A stretch of 64,000 bases of DNA. It comes from JBFHNV01 sp041593595 (GTDB lineage: Bacteria; Pseudomonadota; Gammaproteobacteria; HK1). Positions 51,754 through 60,977 of the stretch are shown here, piece by piece. The stretch covers positions 1 through 64,000 of the forward strand of contig JBFHNV010000002.1 of NCBI GenBank assembly GCA_041593595.1, written 5' to 3'. The notes beneath the pieces are model-generated. The model had not been told where the DNA came from and did not search any database. It saw nothing but the letters and a program-made list of their open reading frames with translations. The first letter of the stretch is position 1, and each line of letters opens with the position of its first letter. Both the position numbers and the translations under genes were made by a program.

Positions 51754-53765
51754 TCAGGCGAACGCGTCCAGCAGGGCTTTCGCGTCCCGGAGGTCCGGCG
51801 CGTCGAGCCCCTCGGTGAACCCCTCGTAGACGGGCGTCAGGAGCGCCGCCGCCTCGTTGGTCCTGCCGCGCCGGGACCAGAAGCGGGCGACACTCGTGGC
51901 GGCTCTCAGCTCGAGCGCACGCGCCCCCTGGCGCCGGCTGATCGACAGGGCACGCTGGTAGGGAGTCTCGACCGTGGCGTCAGCGCCCTTGCCCTGCGCG
52001 GCGAGGTCGCCTTCGATGCGGGCGAGCTCGGCATCCCAGAACGCCATGCTGTCGTCGGCGTCCAGCGCCCGTCGTAGTGCGGCCCGCCCCGCGTCGACGT
52101 TCCCGGCCCGCGCGTGGACGTCCGCGAGCAGCGCGGGCCAGAACCGGGTGAGGATTCTCGCGCCGGTTGCCCGGAACTGCGCCCAGCCCCGGTCGAACAG
52201 CGCGTCCTCCGGCGCGCCGTTGCCCTGCTGAATGCGCCCGATGTGGAGCAGCATCTGGGCCACGCCCTTCCAGTTGGCCAGCTTGTGCTCGGTCGCGAGC
52301 TCGAGGAGCTCGCGGGCAACCTCCACCAACGGGGCAAAGCTGCGCCGGCAGACGTCGAGCATGCACGAGAACGCCAGCGCCCGCCCGAGGGTGAACGGGT
52401 GCGCGATCTCCCGCGCCAGGGCCACCGCCTCGTCCCGCAAGACCAGCGCCCGATCGCACTGACCGAGCCACCACCGCGCCATCGAGGCATACGCCAGGCA
52501 ATCCACCCCGGGGTCGTCCCCGTACACGAGCGCGAGGCCGCGGTCGGTGGCCCGATCGTAGAACGCGATCCCTCGCGCGAGATGGCGCAGCGCGCTGGCC
52601 CGCCCGTTGCCAGTAGTCCACCGCGCGGCCCGATACACCCGCCTCGCTCAGGTGGTGCGCCTGCACCTCCGGCTCGTTGGCGCGCACAGCCGGGAAGTCC
52701 GCCTCCAGAACCTCCGCAATCCGGCGGTGCACCGTCTGACGGGTGCGACGCAGCATGCTGTCGAGCGCCGTATCCTGGACCAGCGCGTGCTTGAAGACGA
52801 AGCGCTCGGCCGGCGGCACCCCGCGCCGGAAGAGCAGTCCCGCGTCCAGGAGCTCGGTGAGCGAGCGCTCGAGCGTGGTCGTGTCCTCGGACAGGACCCG
52901 CGACAGCAGCTCGCGCTGGAATTCGCGGCCGATGGCGGCCGCGGTCTGGGCCACCTTCTTCGCGTCGCCGGGCAATCGGTCGAGGCGCGCCATGAGGGAG
53001 TCCTGCAGCGTCGCGGGGATCGCCACGGAGGCCTTCGGGCCGAGCGCCGCCTGGGTGTCTGAGCCCTCGGTCATCAGCTCCGATTCCAGCACCGCCTTGG
53101 TCAGCTCCTCGATGAACAACGGCACGCCGTCGGTCCGGGCGATGATCTGCTCGCGCACGGCATCGGGCAGCGTGCGCCCGCCGGTCAGATCCTCGATCAG
53201 CGCGATCGACTGGGCACGGGACAGCCGGCCGAGCGCAAGCATGCTCGCGTGCCCCATGCCCACCCAGCCGGGCTCGTACTCGGGCCGGGCCGTGACCACC
53301 GCCAGCACCCGCAGGTCCTGCAGCCGATCGACGATGAGATCGAGCAGCTCGCGGGTGGTCGGATCGGCCCAGTGCGCATCCTCGAACACCCACAGCACGG
53401 GCCGCTCGCCCGCGAGGTCCGCGAGCTGGCTCAGCAGGCTCTCGAAGGTGCGCGCCTTCTGCTGGTGCTGGGTCAGCGTGAGGGGCGGAAACCGGTCTTC
53501 TGTCGAGACGGACAGCAGCGCGGCGAGCGGGGCCACGGCCTCGCCGTCGACGGACCCGCGGCCGCGCTTCAGCAGGGTCTCGAGCTTGTCCAGCTTCGCC
53601 GGGTCGTCGTCGCCGGCCTCGAAGCCGGCCGCGCGTTCGAGCTGCGCGATGAACGGATGGAGCGCGCTGTTCGTGCGGTGTGCCGAGCACTGGTGTCGCA
53701 CCCAGATGTGCGCCGTATCGGCAAGGCACTCTCGCAGCGCGTTCGACAGCCGGGACTTGCCGGGA
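51754..53765 (-). pseudogene. Broken AAA-ATPase/TPR signalling protein (N-terminal truncation plus frameshift)
   Basis: Starts inside the Walker A motif (GKSRLSNALRECLADTAHIW) directly after the stop of the NhaR gene, so the P-loop start and any N-terminal cyclase domain are missing. It continues through Walker B (VLWVFEDAHWADPTTRELLD) and sensor regions (RTDGVPLFIEELTKAVLE). At about 52590-52640 the frame breaks: VDYWQRAGQRA is followed in another frame by ALRHLARGIAFYDRATDRGL and TPR-like helices to the stop at 51754. Intact members are about 1,000 residues with a class III cyclase at the front. No working product is expected. Confidence 0.82.
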
Positions 53766-53767
53766 GC

Positions 53768-54685
53768 TCAGCGCCCCGCCGCCCGCTCCGGGAACAGCGA
53801 CCGGCGTGCCGACTCGGTGACCGCGAGCACCGCCGGGTGCTTGATGCGGCGTTCCACGGAGATGGCGTAATAGCGCTCGCGCACCGCGTCGGTACGGCCC
53901 ACCACGCGCAGACCGTAGTGTCGGGCGACCTCCGCCTCGATGGCGCTCGGCGTCGGCAGCAGCCCCTTGCCCGCCTGGCCGAAGGCCTTGAGCAGGGCGC
54001 TGTCGTCGAACTCCGCGATCACCCGCGGCTGCACCGACAGCTCGTCGAACCAGCCATCCAGCGCCCGACGCAGCGAGGTCTCCCGGGCCGGCAACAGCAT
54101 CGGCGCCCCGTCCAGGCTCGCGGGAAAGCGATCACGCAGCGTCCGCGCCATGCGCGCCGGACCGAGAAAGCTCACGCCGCTCTCGCCCAGGGGATGGTTG
54201 TACGCCCGCACGTGCAACCCGCCCGGCATGGGGCCGTCGGCGAGCACCATGTCGAGCCGGTGCACGGCCAGCTCGCCCACCAGCGCCTCCAGGGTGCCCT
54301 CGCGGCACACGACGCGCAGCGCCGGTTCCATCTCGAGCGCCGGCTCCAGGACGTGATAGGCCACCAGCTTCGGCACCACGTCGACGATGCCGACACTGAA
54401 GGCGGCCGGGGCATCCGTGCTGCGGTTGCGCACCACCTCGGCGAGCTCCGAGCCGAGGCTGAAGATCTCGTCCGCGTAGCGCCGCACCACCCGGCCGGTG
54501 TCGGTGAGACGCAGGCGGCGCCCCTCGCGCTGGAGCAGCTTCGCGCCTACCGCGTCCTCGAGCAGGCGGATCTGGCCGCTGATGGTCTGCGGCGTCACGT
54601 GCAGCACGTCGGCGGCATGCGCGACCCCGCCCTCGCGCGCCACGGTCCAGAAGTAGAGCAGGTGTCCGTAGTTGAGGTGGCGCAT
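53768..54685 (-). CDS. nhaR: Transcriptional activator NhaR (LysR family)
   Basis: 305 residues. The opening MRHLNYGHLLYFWTVAREGG and HVTPQTISGQIRLLEDAVGA is specific to NhaR within the LysR family, and the effector domain has the NhaR-type GIVDVVPKLVAYHVLEPALE. NhaR senses sodium and activates the antiporter gene nhaA. Here nhaA itself survives only as a scrap at 55155-55295. The gene is divergent from a hibernation-factor-like gene across a short AT-rich region. Its stop touches the truncated ATPase fragment downstream, marking a deletion junction. Confidence 0.92.
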   Translation of the reverse strand: MRHLNYGHLLYFWTVAREGGVAHAADVLHVTPQTISGQIRLLEDAVGAKLLQREGRRLRLTDTGRVVRRYADEIFSLGSELAEVVRNRSTDAPAAFSVGIVDVVPKLVAYHVLEPALEMEPALRVVCREGTLEALVGELAVHRLDMVLADGPMPGGLHVRAYNHPLGESGVSFLGPARMARTLRDRFPASLDGAPMLLPARETSLRRALDGWFDELSVQPRVIAEFDDSALLKAFGQAGKGLLPTPSAIEAEVARHYGLRVVGRTDAVRERYYAISVERRIKHPAVLAVTESARRSLFPERAAGR

Positions 54686-54715
54686 GGCCGGGCTCCTGGA
54701 TGATTGTTCGGAAAT

Positions 54716-54750
54716 ACCTGAATAACAGGTCAGAAATTACGAATTTTCTC
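54716..54750. promoter_or_regulatory. Putative NhaR operator in the divergent region
   Basis: AT-rich island with two inverted repeats: ACCTG-AATAA-CAGGT at 54716-54730 and AGAAATT-ACG-AATTTTCT at 54732-54749 (one extra T). LysR-type regulators usually bind such sites next to their own divergent promoter, so autoregulation or control of the plus-strand gene is likely. It is inferred from position and symmetry only. Confidence 0.5.
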
Positions 54751-54807
54751 GACATATCCGGATCACTACCATGGCCCCGTTTCCAGTTCCACACGAGGAG
54801 ATCAGCC

Positions 54808-55152
54808 ATGAAGCTCACGCTGAAGATGCCGGGCAACACGTCCTCCCGGGACCTTCGGGAACAGGCGGCCGTCTGCGCGCAGCGCACCCTCGGTCGGCTC
54901 GCGCAGCAGGTAACCCACGTCGCCGTCGCGTTGAGGGAACACGCCCACAGGCCCGGCGGGCGCGTCGACGTGTGCACGCTGCGCCTGTGCGTGAACGGGA
55001 GCCGGGACATCCTCGTCGAGAGCCTGCGCCCCGGACCGGCAGCCGCCATCTCCGGCGCCTTCCGCCAGGCCCGGCGCGAGCTGATGCGACGCCGCCGCGC
55101 GTCCCGGGGAGCGCCCCGCTGGCGCGCGCGGCCCCTGCCGGCCCCGGCCTGA
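54808..55152 (+). CDS. HPF/RaiA-like ribosome-associated protein
   Basis: 114 residues. Begins MKLTLKMPGNTSSRDLREQA and continues with VTHVAVALREHAHRPGGRVD and CTLRLCVNGSRDILVESLRP, the beta-alpha-beta-beta-beta-alpha layout of short hibernation factors that bind the 30S subunit, ending in a basic tail (RRRRASRGAPRWRARPLPAP). Identity is moderate; it could be a diverged relative with another role. ATG 54808 follows GAGGAG. Sits between nhaR and the nhaA scrap. Confidence 0.7.
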   Translation: MKLTLKMPGNTSSRDLREQAAVCAQRTLGRLAQQVTHVAVALREHAHRPGGRVDVCTLRLCVNGSRDILVESLRPGPAAAISGAFRQARRELMRRRRASRGAPRWRARPLPAPA

Positions 55153-55154
55153 CC

Positions 55155-55295
55155 ATGCGGGAAGCGGCAGTGCGGCTCGGGATCCTGTGTGGCTCGCTGA
55201 TCTCGGCGGAGCCGGGCCGTACCGCGCTGCTGCTGGCGGCAGCGCGCCGCGCCGACCGCGCGGACCGGCGGCCCGCGCTCGTCGGCGCACGCTGA
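55155..55295 (+). pseudogene. nhaA: C-terminal scrap of sodium/proton antiporter nhaA
   Basis: 46 codons from ATG 55155: EAAVRLGILCGSLISAEPGR then a drifted tail. The first part matches the last transmembrane helix of NhaA (AKLGILVGSxxSA in E. coli), but the other eleven helices are absent. Position beside nhaR, which normally activates nhaA, supports the identification. Whether the 46-codon frame is translated is unknown. Confidence 0.6.
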
Positions 55296-55305
55296 GCCTG
55301 CACCG

Positions 55306-56247
55306 GTGGACTACCTGCTCTTCGGCGCCGGTCTCGCGCTGCTCATCGCGGGCGCCGACCGGCTGGTGGGCGCCGCCACCGGGCTCGCCCGTCGAGCGGG
55401 CATCAGCCCGTTTTTCACTGCCGTCGTGGTCGCCGGCGTGGGCACCTCTATGCCGGAGCTGCTCGCGTCGGTGGACGCGGCGCTCCGGGGCTCCCCGGGG
55501 CTGGCCATCGGCAACGTGGTGGGCAGCAACATCGCCAACATCCTGCTGGTGCTGGGGCTCAGCGCGCTGTGCCTTCCCTTGCACTGCGACCCGGCCCCGA
55601 CGCGCCGCGACCTGTGGAGCCTGCTGCTGGCCTCGGCCCTGGCCCTGCTCGCGCTGGGGCAGAGCACGGTGGAGCGGTGGATGGGACTGGTCCTCACGGT
55701 CGGCCTCGCCGCCTACCTGGCGCTGCTCGTCGCCACGTCCCGGTCGAGCGCCGTCAACGCTCACGAGGGCGCCGACGCTCAGGAGGGCGACCGCGCCGCT
55801 CCGGGCATTACAGCGGGCCTGCTCTGGTCCGGGCTCTCCATCGCGATGCTCCTGGGCGGCGCACACCTGCTCGTGTCCGGCGCGCTGGCAATCGCCGTGC
55901 GCCTGGGCGTCTCCGACAGCGTCATCGGCCTCAGCCTGGTCGCGCTCGGCACGTCGCTGCCCGAGCTGGCGGTGGCGCTGCTCGCCCTGGTGCGGCGAAG
56001 CGCCGAGGTGGCGGTCGGCAACATCGTGGGCAGCACGCTGTTCAATCTCCTCGGAATCCTCGGCGTCACGGCCCTGGTGAGCCCGCTGGCGGTACCCGAG
56101 AGCATCGCTCGCTTCGACATGTGGATCATGCTCGCCGCCATCCTCGCCTTCGCTGCCGTCGCGCGCACCGGCTGGCGCATCACCCGGCTGGAGGGGGCGG
56201 CCCTGCTCGCAGGTTACCCGCTCTACCTGGCGGTGCTGGCGCCCTGA
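55306..56247 (+). CDS. CaCA family calcium/sodium:proton exchanger (YrbG-like)
   Basis: 313-residue inner-membrane antiporter with about ten helices and the internal duplication of the family. The two alpha-repeats carry GTSMPELLASVDAALRG with AIGNVVGSNIANILLVLG, and GTSLPELAVALLALVRR with AVGNIVGSTLFNLLGILG; the Glu in each PEL is the ion-binding residue. Export of Ca2+ or Na+ is the likely role. It starts 10 bases after the nhaA scrap, so it may have taken over its expression signals. Confidence 0.9.
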   Translation: MDYLLFGAGLALLIAGADRLVGAATGLARRAGISPFFTAVVVAGVGTSMPELLASVDAALRGSPGLAIGNVVGSNIANILLVLGLSALCLPLHCDPAPTRRDLWSLLLASALALLALGQSTVERWMGLVLTVGLAAYLALLVATSRSSAVNAHEGADAQEGDRAAPGITAGLLWSGLSIAMLLGGAHLLVSGALAIAVRLGVSDSVIGLSLVALGTSLPELAVALLALVRRSAEVAVGNIVGSTLFNLLGILGVTALVSPLAVPESIARFDMWIMLAAILAFAAVARTGWRITRLEGAALLAGYPLYLAVLAP

Positions 56248-56422
56248 CGAAACGGCGGCGACGCCTGCGGACCCGCCGGCACTGTCACTCGGCGCCATCC
56301 GCGGCTGGACCGGATCAGGACCGCTGAAGGAGACTGATGGCGTCACGTCGCGGGGATCCTGAATCCCCGGGCCAAGGCTCGACCGCTCGACCGCCGGCGA
56401 TGCGAGGCGTGGCGTGAAGCCC

Positions 56423-59302
56423 CTACGACACCCGGCGCGACGCCCTGCCCCGCGATTCCAGCAGCTGCGCGATCGGCCGCGGCCGGTCGACGGCATAGCC
56501 CTGCAGGTAGTCGACGCCCAGCTCGCGAAGGCTCCGGGCGATAGCCTCGGTCTCGACGAACTCGGCAATGGTCTGCTTGCCCATGAGCTGCGCAATCTGG
56601 TTGATCGAGCGCACCATTGCGGCGTCCAGAGGATCCGTTTCCATGTCCTTCACGAACACGCCGTCGATCTTGACGAAGTGCACCGGCAGCTGTTTCAGAT
56701 ACGCGAAGGACGACAGCCCGCTGCCGAAGTCGTCCAGGGCGAACACGCAGCCGAGGGCCGAGAGGGTCTCGATGAATCGCGTGGCGCGCGCAAGATTCGA
56801 GATTACGGCGGTCTCCGTGATCTCGAAGCAGATGCAATCCGGCCGCACGCCGGAGCCGCGCACCCGCTCCAGCGCGAACTCCAGGAAGCCTTCGTCGCTG
56901 AGTGACTGGCCGGACAGATTGATTCCGCAGTGGCGCAGGTTCGCGAGATGTTGCGGCTGCGCGCCAAGGAGAGCCATGGCCCGCTCCAGCACCCAGCGAT
57001 CCAGTTTCGGCGCGAGGCTGTAACGCTCGGCCGCGGGCAGAAATCGCCCGGGTGGGATCCGCTCGCCCTCCCCGCTGCGCATGCGCAGGAGAAGCTCGTA
57101 GCGCAACGCAGTGTCGTTCGGTGTCGGCACCGCGGGCTCGATGAGCTGGCAGTGGAGCTCGAAGCTGTCGGCCACCAGCGCCTCCTGGATGCGAGACACC
57201 CATTCCATCTCGCCGTGCCTGCGGGTGAGCTCGATGTCGTCCGGGCGGTACGCGTGAACGCGGTTGCGTCCTTCGTCCTTCGCGGAGTAGCAGGCTGCGT
57301 CCGCCGCGCTCAGCGCGTTGGTGGCGCCAAGCGTGTCCGCGTCGATGCTCGTGACGCCGATGCTGCAGCCGACTCCGAAGGCGCGCCCGTTCCAGTGGAA
57401 CGTGGTTTGCTCGACAGCGGCGCGTACCTGGTCCGCGATCCGGCACCCCCGCTCCAGCGGGCAGTGCTGCATCAGCAGCCCGAACTCGTCGCCTCCCAGT
57501 CGCGCGAGCGCGTCGCCCTGGCGCAGCCGCGCCCGGATCCGTGCGGCGACCTGGCGCAGGAGCTCGTCCCCTGCCATGTGCCCACAGGTATCGTTCACCA
57601 CCTTGAACTGGTCGAGATCGATGTAGCAGAGCACGTGCTCGCTGCCCTCGCAGGCCGCGTCCTCCACCGCGTGCTGCAGGCGACGGTCGAACTCGTAGCG
57701 GTTCATGAGACCGGTGAGCGCGTCGTGACTCGCCTGGTAGCGGAGCCGGGCGGAGACTTCCTGCAGCTCGGTGATGTCCTCGCAGACGACGAGCACGTTC
57801 GTGGTCCCGGAGCTTCCGGCGAGGGTGCGCGCCGATTCGCGCGCCCAGAAGAGGCTGCCGTCACGACGCCGCTTTCGGGCCTGCCATCGACGCACGCCAT
57901 CGACACCCTGCGAAAACGCGCCGAGCCGTGCCGCGACGTCGGGCCAGTCATCCGGCTCGTAGAGCGCCTCGATGGAAGTGCCCATGAGGTCGGAGACCGA
58001 GTAGCCGAGCTGCGCGGCGCCGAAGTCGTTGACCGAGACAATCGTGCCGTCCGCGTCCACCGTGAAGAACATGGAAGGGTTCTGATCGTAGACCGTCCGA
58101 TAGCGCGCCTCCTCCACCGCCAGCGCCTGCTCCGTGCGCTTGACCGCCGTGATGTCGATGTGGGTGGCGAGCACCTGACGCGCGTCGTTCGCCTCGAAGC
58201 GCGTGAGATGAATCGAGAACCAGCGATCGGTGTCCGGGCTGGGACATGGATACTCCAGGCGGAAGTCGTCGAGCGTGCCGGCGAACAGGGCCCGTATCGC
58301 GCCGGCCACCTCGGCCGCGCCCTGGGTGAACCGGCCCCGGGAGTGGTCGCAGACCTCCACGTAGCTCGCTCCGATGCCGGAATCGGGCAGCGCGAGGCCG
58401 TTGCGTGCCCCGAACTCGCGCCAGTTGCGGTTCACGGCGACGATCCGGCCATCCGCGTCCAGTACCGCCATGTTGGCCGGCACGGCGTCGAGCAGCGCGG
58501 CCTGAAAGGCGCGGGACTGCTCGATGATGGCGTGGCGTCGGTCCAGGGTCTCGGCCATGCGGTCGAAGGCGGCGGCGAGGCTGTGGATCTCGCCGGCACC
58601 GCTGACGTTGGCGCGCACGCCCCGCTCCCCTGCAGCGACCCGCTCGGTCGCCCTCATGAGTGCTCGGATTCGCCGCAGCAGCCCCACGTGCAGGCTCCAC
58701 CAGGCCGCGGCGCAGAACACCACCAGCAGAGGCGCGATGACGGCAGCGCGCATCAAGGTGCCGGCAACGGCCGCGCGCTTGCTCGGCCCGAGGGGATGAC
58801 GGGTGAGCAGCACGCCCACTCGCGACGGCACCGGTTCTCCCGGGAGCGGAGCGAGCCGCACCGGGAAGGCGCCGATCACCGCGCCGCCGGAAGGCGTCAC
58901 CATCACCTGCCCCAGCAGCGATGTCCTCGCGCTCGTGAGCAGCCCGCGCGCCGCGGCCAGGGGCGTCTCCGCCAGGGGCCGGCCACGCAGCACCAACCGG
59001 GTGGAGAGGGCGACGTTCGCGTGCTCGTCCAGCAGCAGGCCCAGTCCCAGACTACGATCGGCGGACAGGCGGGCGAAGGCGTCGGCCGCGTCGCCGGGAC
59101 TGTTGCGCCGATAGGCGTTCTCCACGCCTGCCGCCACCACGGCGCCCAGCAGGCGTGCCCGCTCCATGCCCTCGGACTCGGCACGACGGAAGGCACTCCA
59201 CAGCTCGAGCGATGCGAGCAGGACCAGCAGGGCGAGCCCGAAAGTCAGGACGGCGACGGGCAGCAGGATTCGAAGAGGCAGACCGCCCGCCGGGACGCTC
59301 AC
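56423..59302 (-). CDS. Membrane PAS-GGDEF-EAL cyclic-di-GMP enzyme
   Basis: About 959 residues: helix about 8-30, periplasmic domain, second helix about 178-200, HAMP-like linker, two PAS domains (about 270-400 and 410-530), GGDEF and EAL. The cyclase site ARLGGDEFGLL is intact and is preceded by an inhibitory I-site RQGD. The EAL part has ELLLRM for EALxRW, INLSGQSL, EITETAVI, LDDFGSGLSS, VKIDG and AEFVETEA, so phosphodiesterase activity is also possible. GTG 59302 overlaps the stop of the upstream binding-protein gene (GTGA), which fixes the start and implies translational coupling. Probably senses the upstream lipoprotein. Confidence 0.9.
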   Translation of the reverse strand: MSVPAGGLPLRILLPVAVLTFGLALLVLLASLELWSAFRRAESEGMERARLLGAVVAAGVENAYRRNSPGDAADAFARLSADRSLGLGLLLDEHANVALSTRLVLRGRPLAETPLAAARGLLTSARTSLLGQVMVTPSGGAVIGAFPVRLAPLPGEPVPSRVGVLLTRHPLGPSKRAAVAGTLMRAAVIAPLLVVFCAAAWWSLHVGLLRRIRALMRATERVAAGERGVRANVSGAGEIHSLAAAFDRMAETLDRRHAIIEQSRAFQAALLDAVPANMAVLDADGRIVAVNRNWREFGARNGLALPDSGIGASYVEVCDHSRGRFTQGAAEVAGAIRALFAGTLDDFRLEYPCPSPDTDRWFSIHLTRFEANDARQVLATHIDITAVKRTEQALAVEEARYRTVYDQNPSMFFTVDADGTIVSVNDFGAAQLGYSVSDLMGTSIEALYEPDDWPDVAARLGAFSQGVDGVRRWQARKRRRDGSLFWARESARTLAGSSGTTNVLVVCEDITELQEVSARLRYQASHDALTGLMNRYEFDRRLQHAVEDAACEGSEHVLCYIDLDQFKVVNDTCGHMAGDELLRQVAARIRARLRQGDALARLGGDEFGLLMQHCPLERGCRIADQVRAAVEQTTFHWNGRAFGVGCSIGVTSIDADTLGATNALSAADAACYSAKDEGRNRVHAYRPDDIELTRRHGEMEWVSRIQEALVADSFELHCQLIEPAVPTPNDTALRYELLLRMRSGEGERIPPGRFLPAAERYSLAPKLDRWVLERAMALLGAQPQHLANLRHCGINLSGQSLSDEGFLEFALERVRGSGVRPDCICFEITETAVISNLARATRFIETLSALGCVFALDDFGSGLSSFAYLKQLPVHFVKIDGVFVKDMETDPLDAAMVRSINQIAQLMGKQTIAEFVETEAIARSLRELGVDYLQGYAVDRPRPIAQLLESRGRASRRVS

Positions 59303-60327
59303 CGCGCCATCCTCAGCACCGGCCGGGGATCGATCAGGCCCGTGGGGTCGAGCGGGCCCTGGAGCGTGCCGATTCGGCGCATCGATTCCACGTGGCGGCG
59401 CAGCACCGGAAGCAGGCCGGGGGCCTCGCCTGCGAGCAGCCGTAGATTGTCCTCGAGGCCGTAGATCTTCGCCTGCGACAGGGCGTCGAGCATGGCGTCC
59501 GCGTCGATCCCTTCCCGCACCGCCATCACCGCGGCCGCCTGACGCGGCTTCGCCGCCAGATGCTCCCGCGCTCGCAGCCACCCGCGCACGAAGGCATCCA
59601 CCTGCTCGCGGCGTTCCTCGAGCACGCTGGATCGCGTCACCAGGACGTCGACGATCTCACCGGGAATGTCACGACTGCTGAACAGCTCGCGGGCACCGCG
59701 GGCGATCAGTCGTCCGCGCACCGGCTCGTAGGTCACGACGGCGTCCACTTCCCCGGCAAGCAGCGCGCGTTCCTGGTCGGGGATGTCCACCGGGACGCGC
59801 TGGATGTCGGCTGGGACCAGCCCCCCCTTCTCCAGCGCGCGGTGGAGCACGTACGCGCCGAGGGCGCTCGCCTCGACCCCGATCCGGCGTCCCTTCAGCC
59901 CCTCGAGGGATTCGAAGCCGGCCGCCGCCACGAGGGCGTCACCGCCGTGAGAGGCGTCGATGACCAGGATCACGCGGTGGGTGGGACCCTGCGCCGCCAG
60001 CTCCAGCAGGTAGTCGATGGTCACCGCCACCGCGTCGATCACGCCGTCGCGGTACGCGCGCAGAGCCACTGCCGGCGACTCGTAGTCGACCAGCTCGATG
60101 GCAGTCCCGTCGTAGTATCCCTGCTCGCGGGCGAGGAATGCGAGCTCGTAGGGCGGCCACACCAGCATCCCGATCCGCAGCGGAGCGGAGGGGCCGAGGT
60201 CGCAGCCGCCGACGAGCACGGCGGCGGCCAGCAGCAGGGGTAGCCGCCAGTCGCGGGCTCGTGCCGGGTGCTCCGCACAGCGGTTCGGACATCTTCGGCC
60301 GCTTCGTCGGCCGCCCGTCCGGACCAT
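59299..60327 (-). CDS. SsuA/THI5-like periplasmic binding lipoprotein
   Basis: 342 residues. The segment LPLLLAAAVLVGGCDLG carries a lipobox (VGGC), predicting a lipid-anchored periplasmic protein. The body is of the NMT1/THI5/SsuA type: RIGMLVWPPYELAFLAREQG, ESLEGLKGRRIGVEASALGA, and VDIPDQERALLAGEVDAVVTY. No ABC permease or ATPase gene adjoins; instead the stop overlaps the GGDEF/EAL gene. It therefore looks like a ligand sensor for that protein rather than a transport component. Start ATG 60327, with an in-frame GTG at 60339 preceded by AAGGCGG as an alternative. Confidence 0.85.
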   Translation of the reverse strand: MVRTGGRRSGRRCPNRCAEHPARARDWRLPLLLAAAVLVGGCDLGPSAPLRIGMLVWPPYELAFLAREQGYYDGTAIELVDYESPAVALRAYRDGVIDAVAVTIDYLLELAAQGPTHRVILVIDASHGGDALVAAAGFESLEGLKGRRIGVEASALGAYVLHRALEKGGLVPADIQRVPVDIPDQERALLAGEVDAVVTYEPVRGRLIARGARELFSSRDIPGEIVDVLVTRSSVLEERREQVDAFVRGWLRAREHLAAKPRQAAAVMAVREGIDADAMLDALSQAKIYGLEDNLRLLAGEAPGLLPVLRRHVESMRRIGTLQGPLDPTGLIDPRPVLRMAR

Positions 60328-60465
60328 GAAATCGCTCACAAGCGACCGCCTTGCCGGGCCCCGGGTGGAACGGCCCCCGGTACCTCGCTGCATCCCGCCC
60401 TCACTCCCGGGGGCGAGGGTTGGCCGCGAAGCAGACCTGGCGGGTCCGCTTCGAGTGGAATCCTC

Positions 60466-60552
60466 TGGCGGAGAGGTAGGAACCCGAACCCCGGACACTC
60501 GCGAGTCAACGGTATTCAGGACCACTGCGACCGACCACTCTGCCGCCTCTCC
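60466..60552 (-). tRNA. tRNA-Ser-like gene, anticodon UGA by position; probably degenerate
   Basis: An 87-base minus-strand segment has a perfect 7-bp acceptor stem (GGAGAGG/CCTCTCC), discriminator G, an encoded CCA, a long variable arm (ACTCGCGAGT) and the general class II layout of tRNA-Ser. Several fixed positions are off: base 33 in the anticodon loop (CCTGAAT) is C, not U; the T-loop reads TTCGGGT, losing A58; the D-stem has an A-C mismatch; and the T-stem has a C-A mismatch plus two G-U pairs. It may be a pseudo-tRNA or a specialised species. It lies upstream of the binding-lipoprotein gene. Confidence 0.7.
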
Positions 60553-60977
60553 GGCGTAACAAAGCATAGCGGACCCGGGCGCCGGGAGGGGACGGGCGTC
60601 ATCTCCATGGCGGCGGCCGCAGGGTCACCGGGGCGGCCGCCGGCGGCGTCCTCCCGCTCCCGGGCCGGCCTGCACGGTCTGTCGGAATTCCATACAGTCC
60701 GGAGACGACAGGCGCGGCGGGCGCGACTCCCCACAGGTGGAGCGCCCCGCGGCGACAGAGCAGCTGTCGCGTTCGCCGTCAGCGTCGCGCCCCACCCGTT
60801 CGTCGTGGAGCAGCATTACTGCCGGGGCTGCGTCCCGGAGCGGGCGCGCCGGATCCAGGATCCCGGTGACCCTGACGCCGGGACGAGGGATCCGCGACCT
60901 CTCCCCATGCACGGCCGGTTTGGCCCGAATCCTGCACGGTCCATCGTGACATTGTTGCGTCGACGGGAGGCGGGTCC
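60553..60977. other. Intergenic region, no recognisable gene
   Basis: About 425 bases between the tRNA-like locus and hemA. Open frames are short shadows. No FNR-like or other regulatory box was found; the hemA ribosome site GGGAGG lies at its right edge. Confidence 0.5.

Noticed and set aside
56930..59464. 844-codon plus-strand frame opposite the GGDEF/EAL gene
   Set aside because: Shadow frame of the intact PAS-GGDEF-EAL gene with no ribosome site and no recognisable domain.
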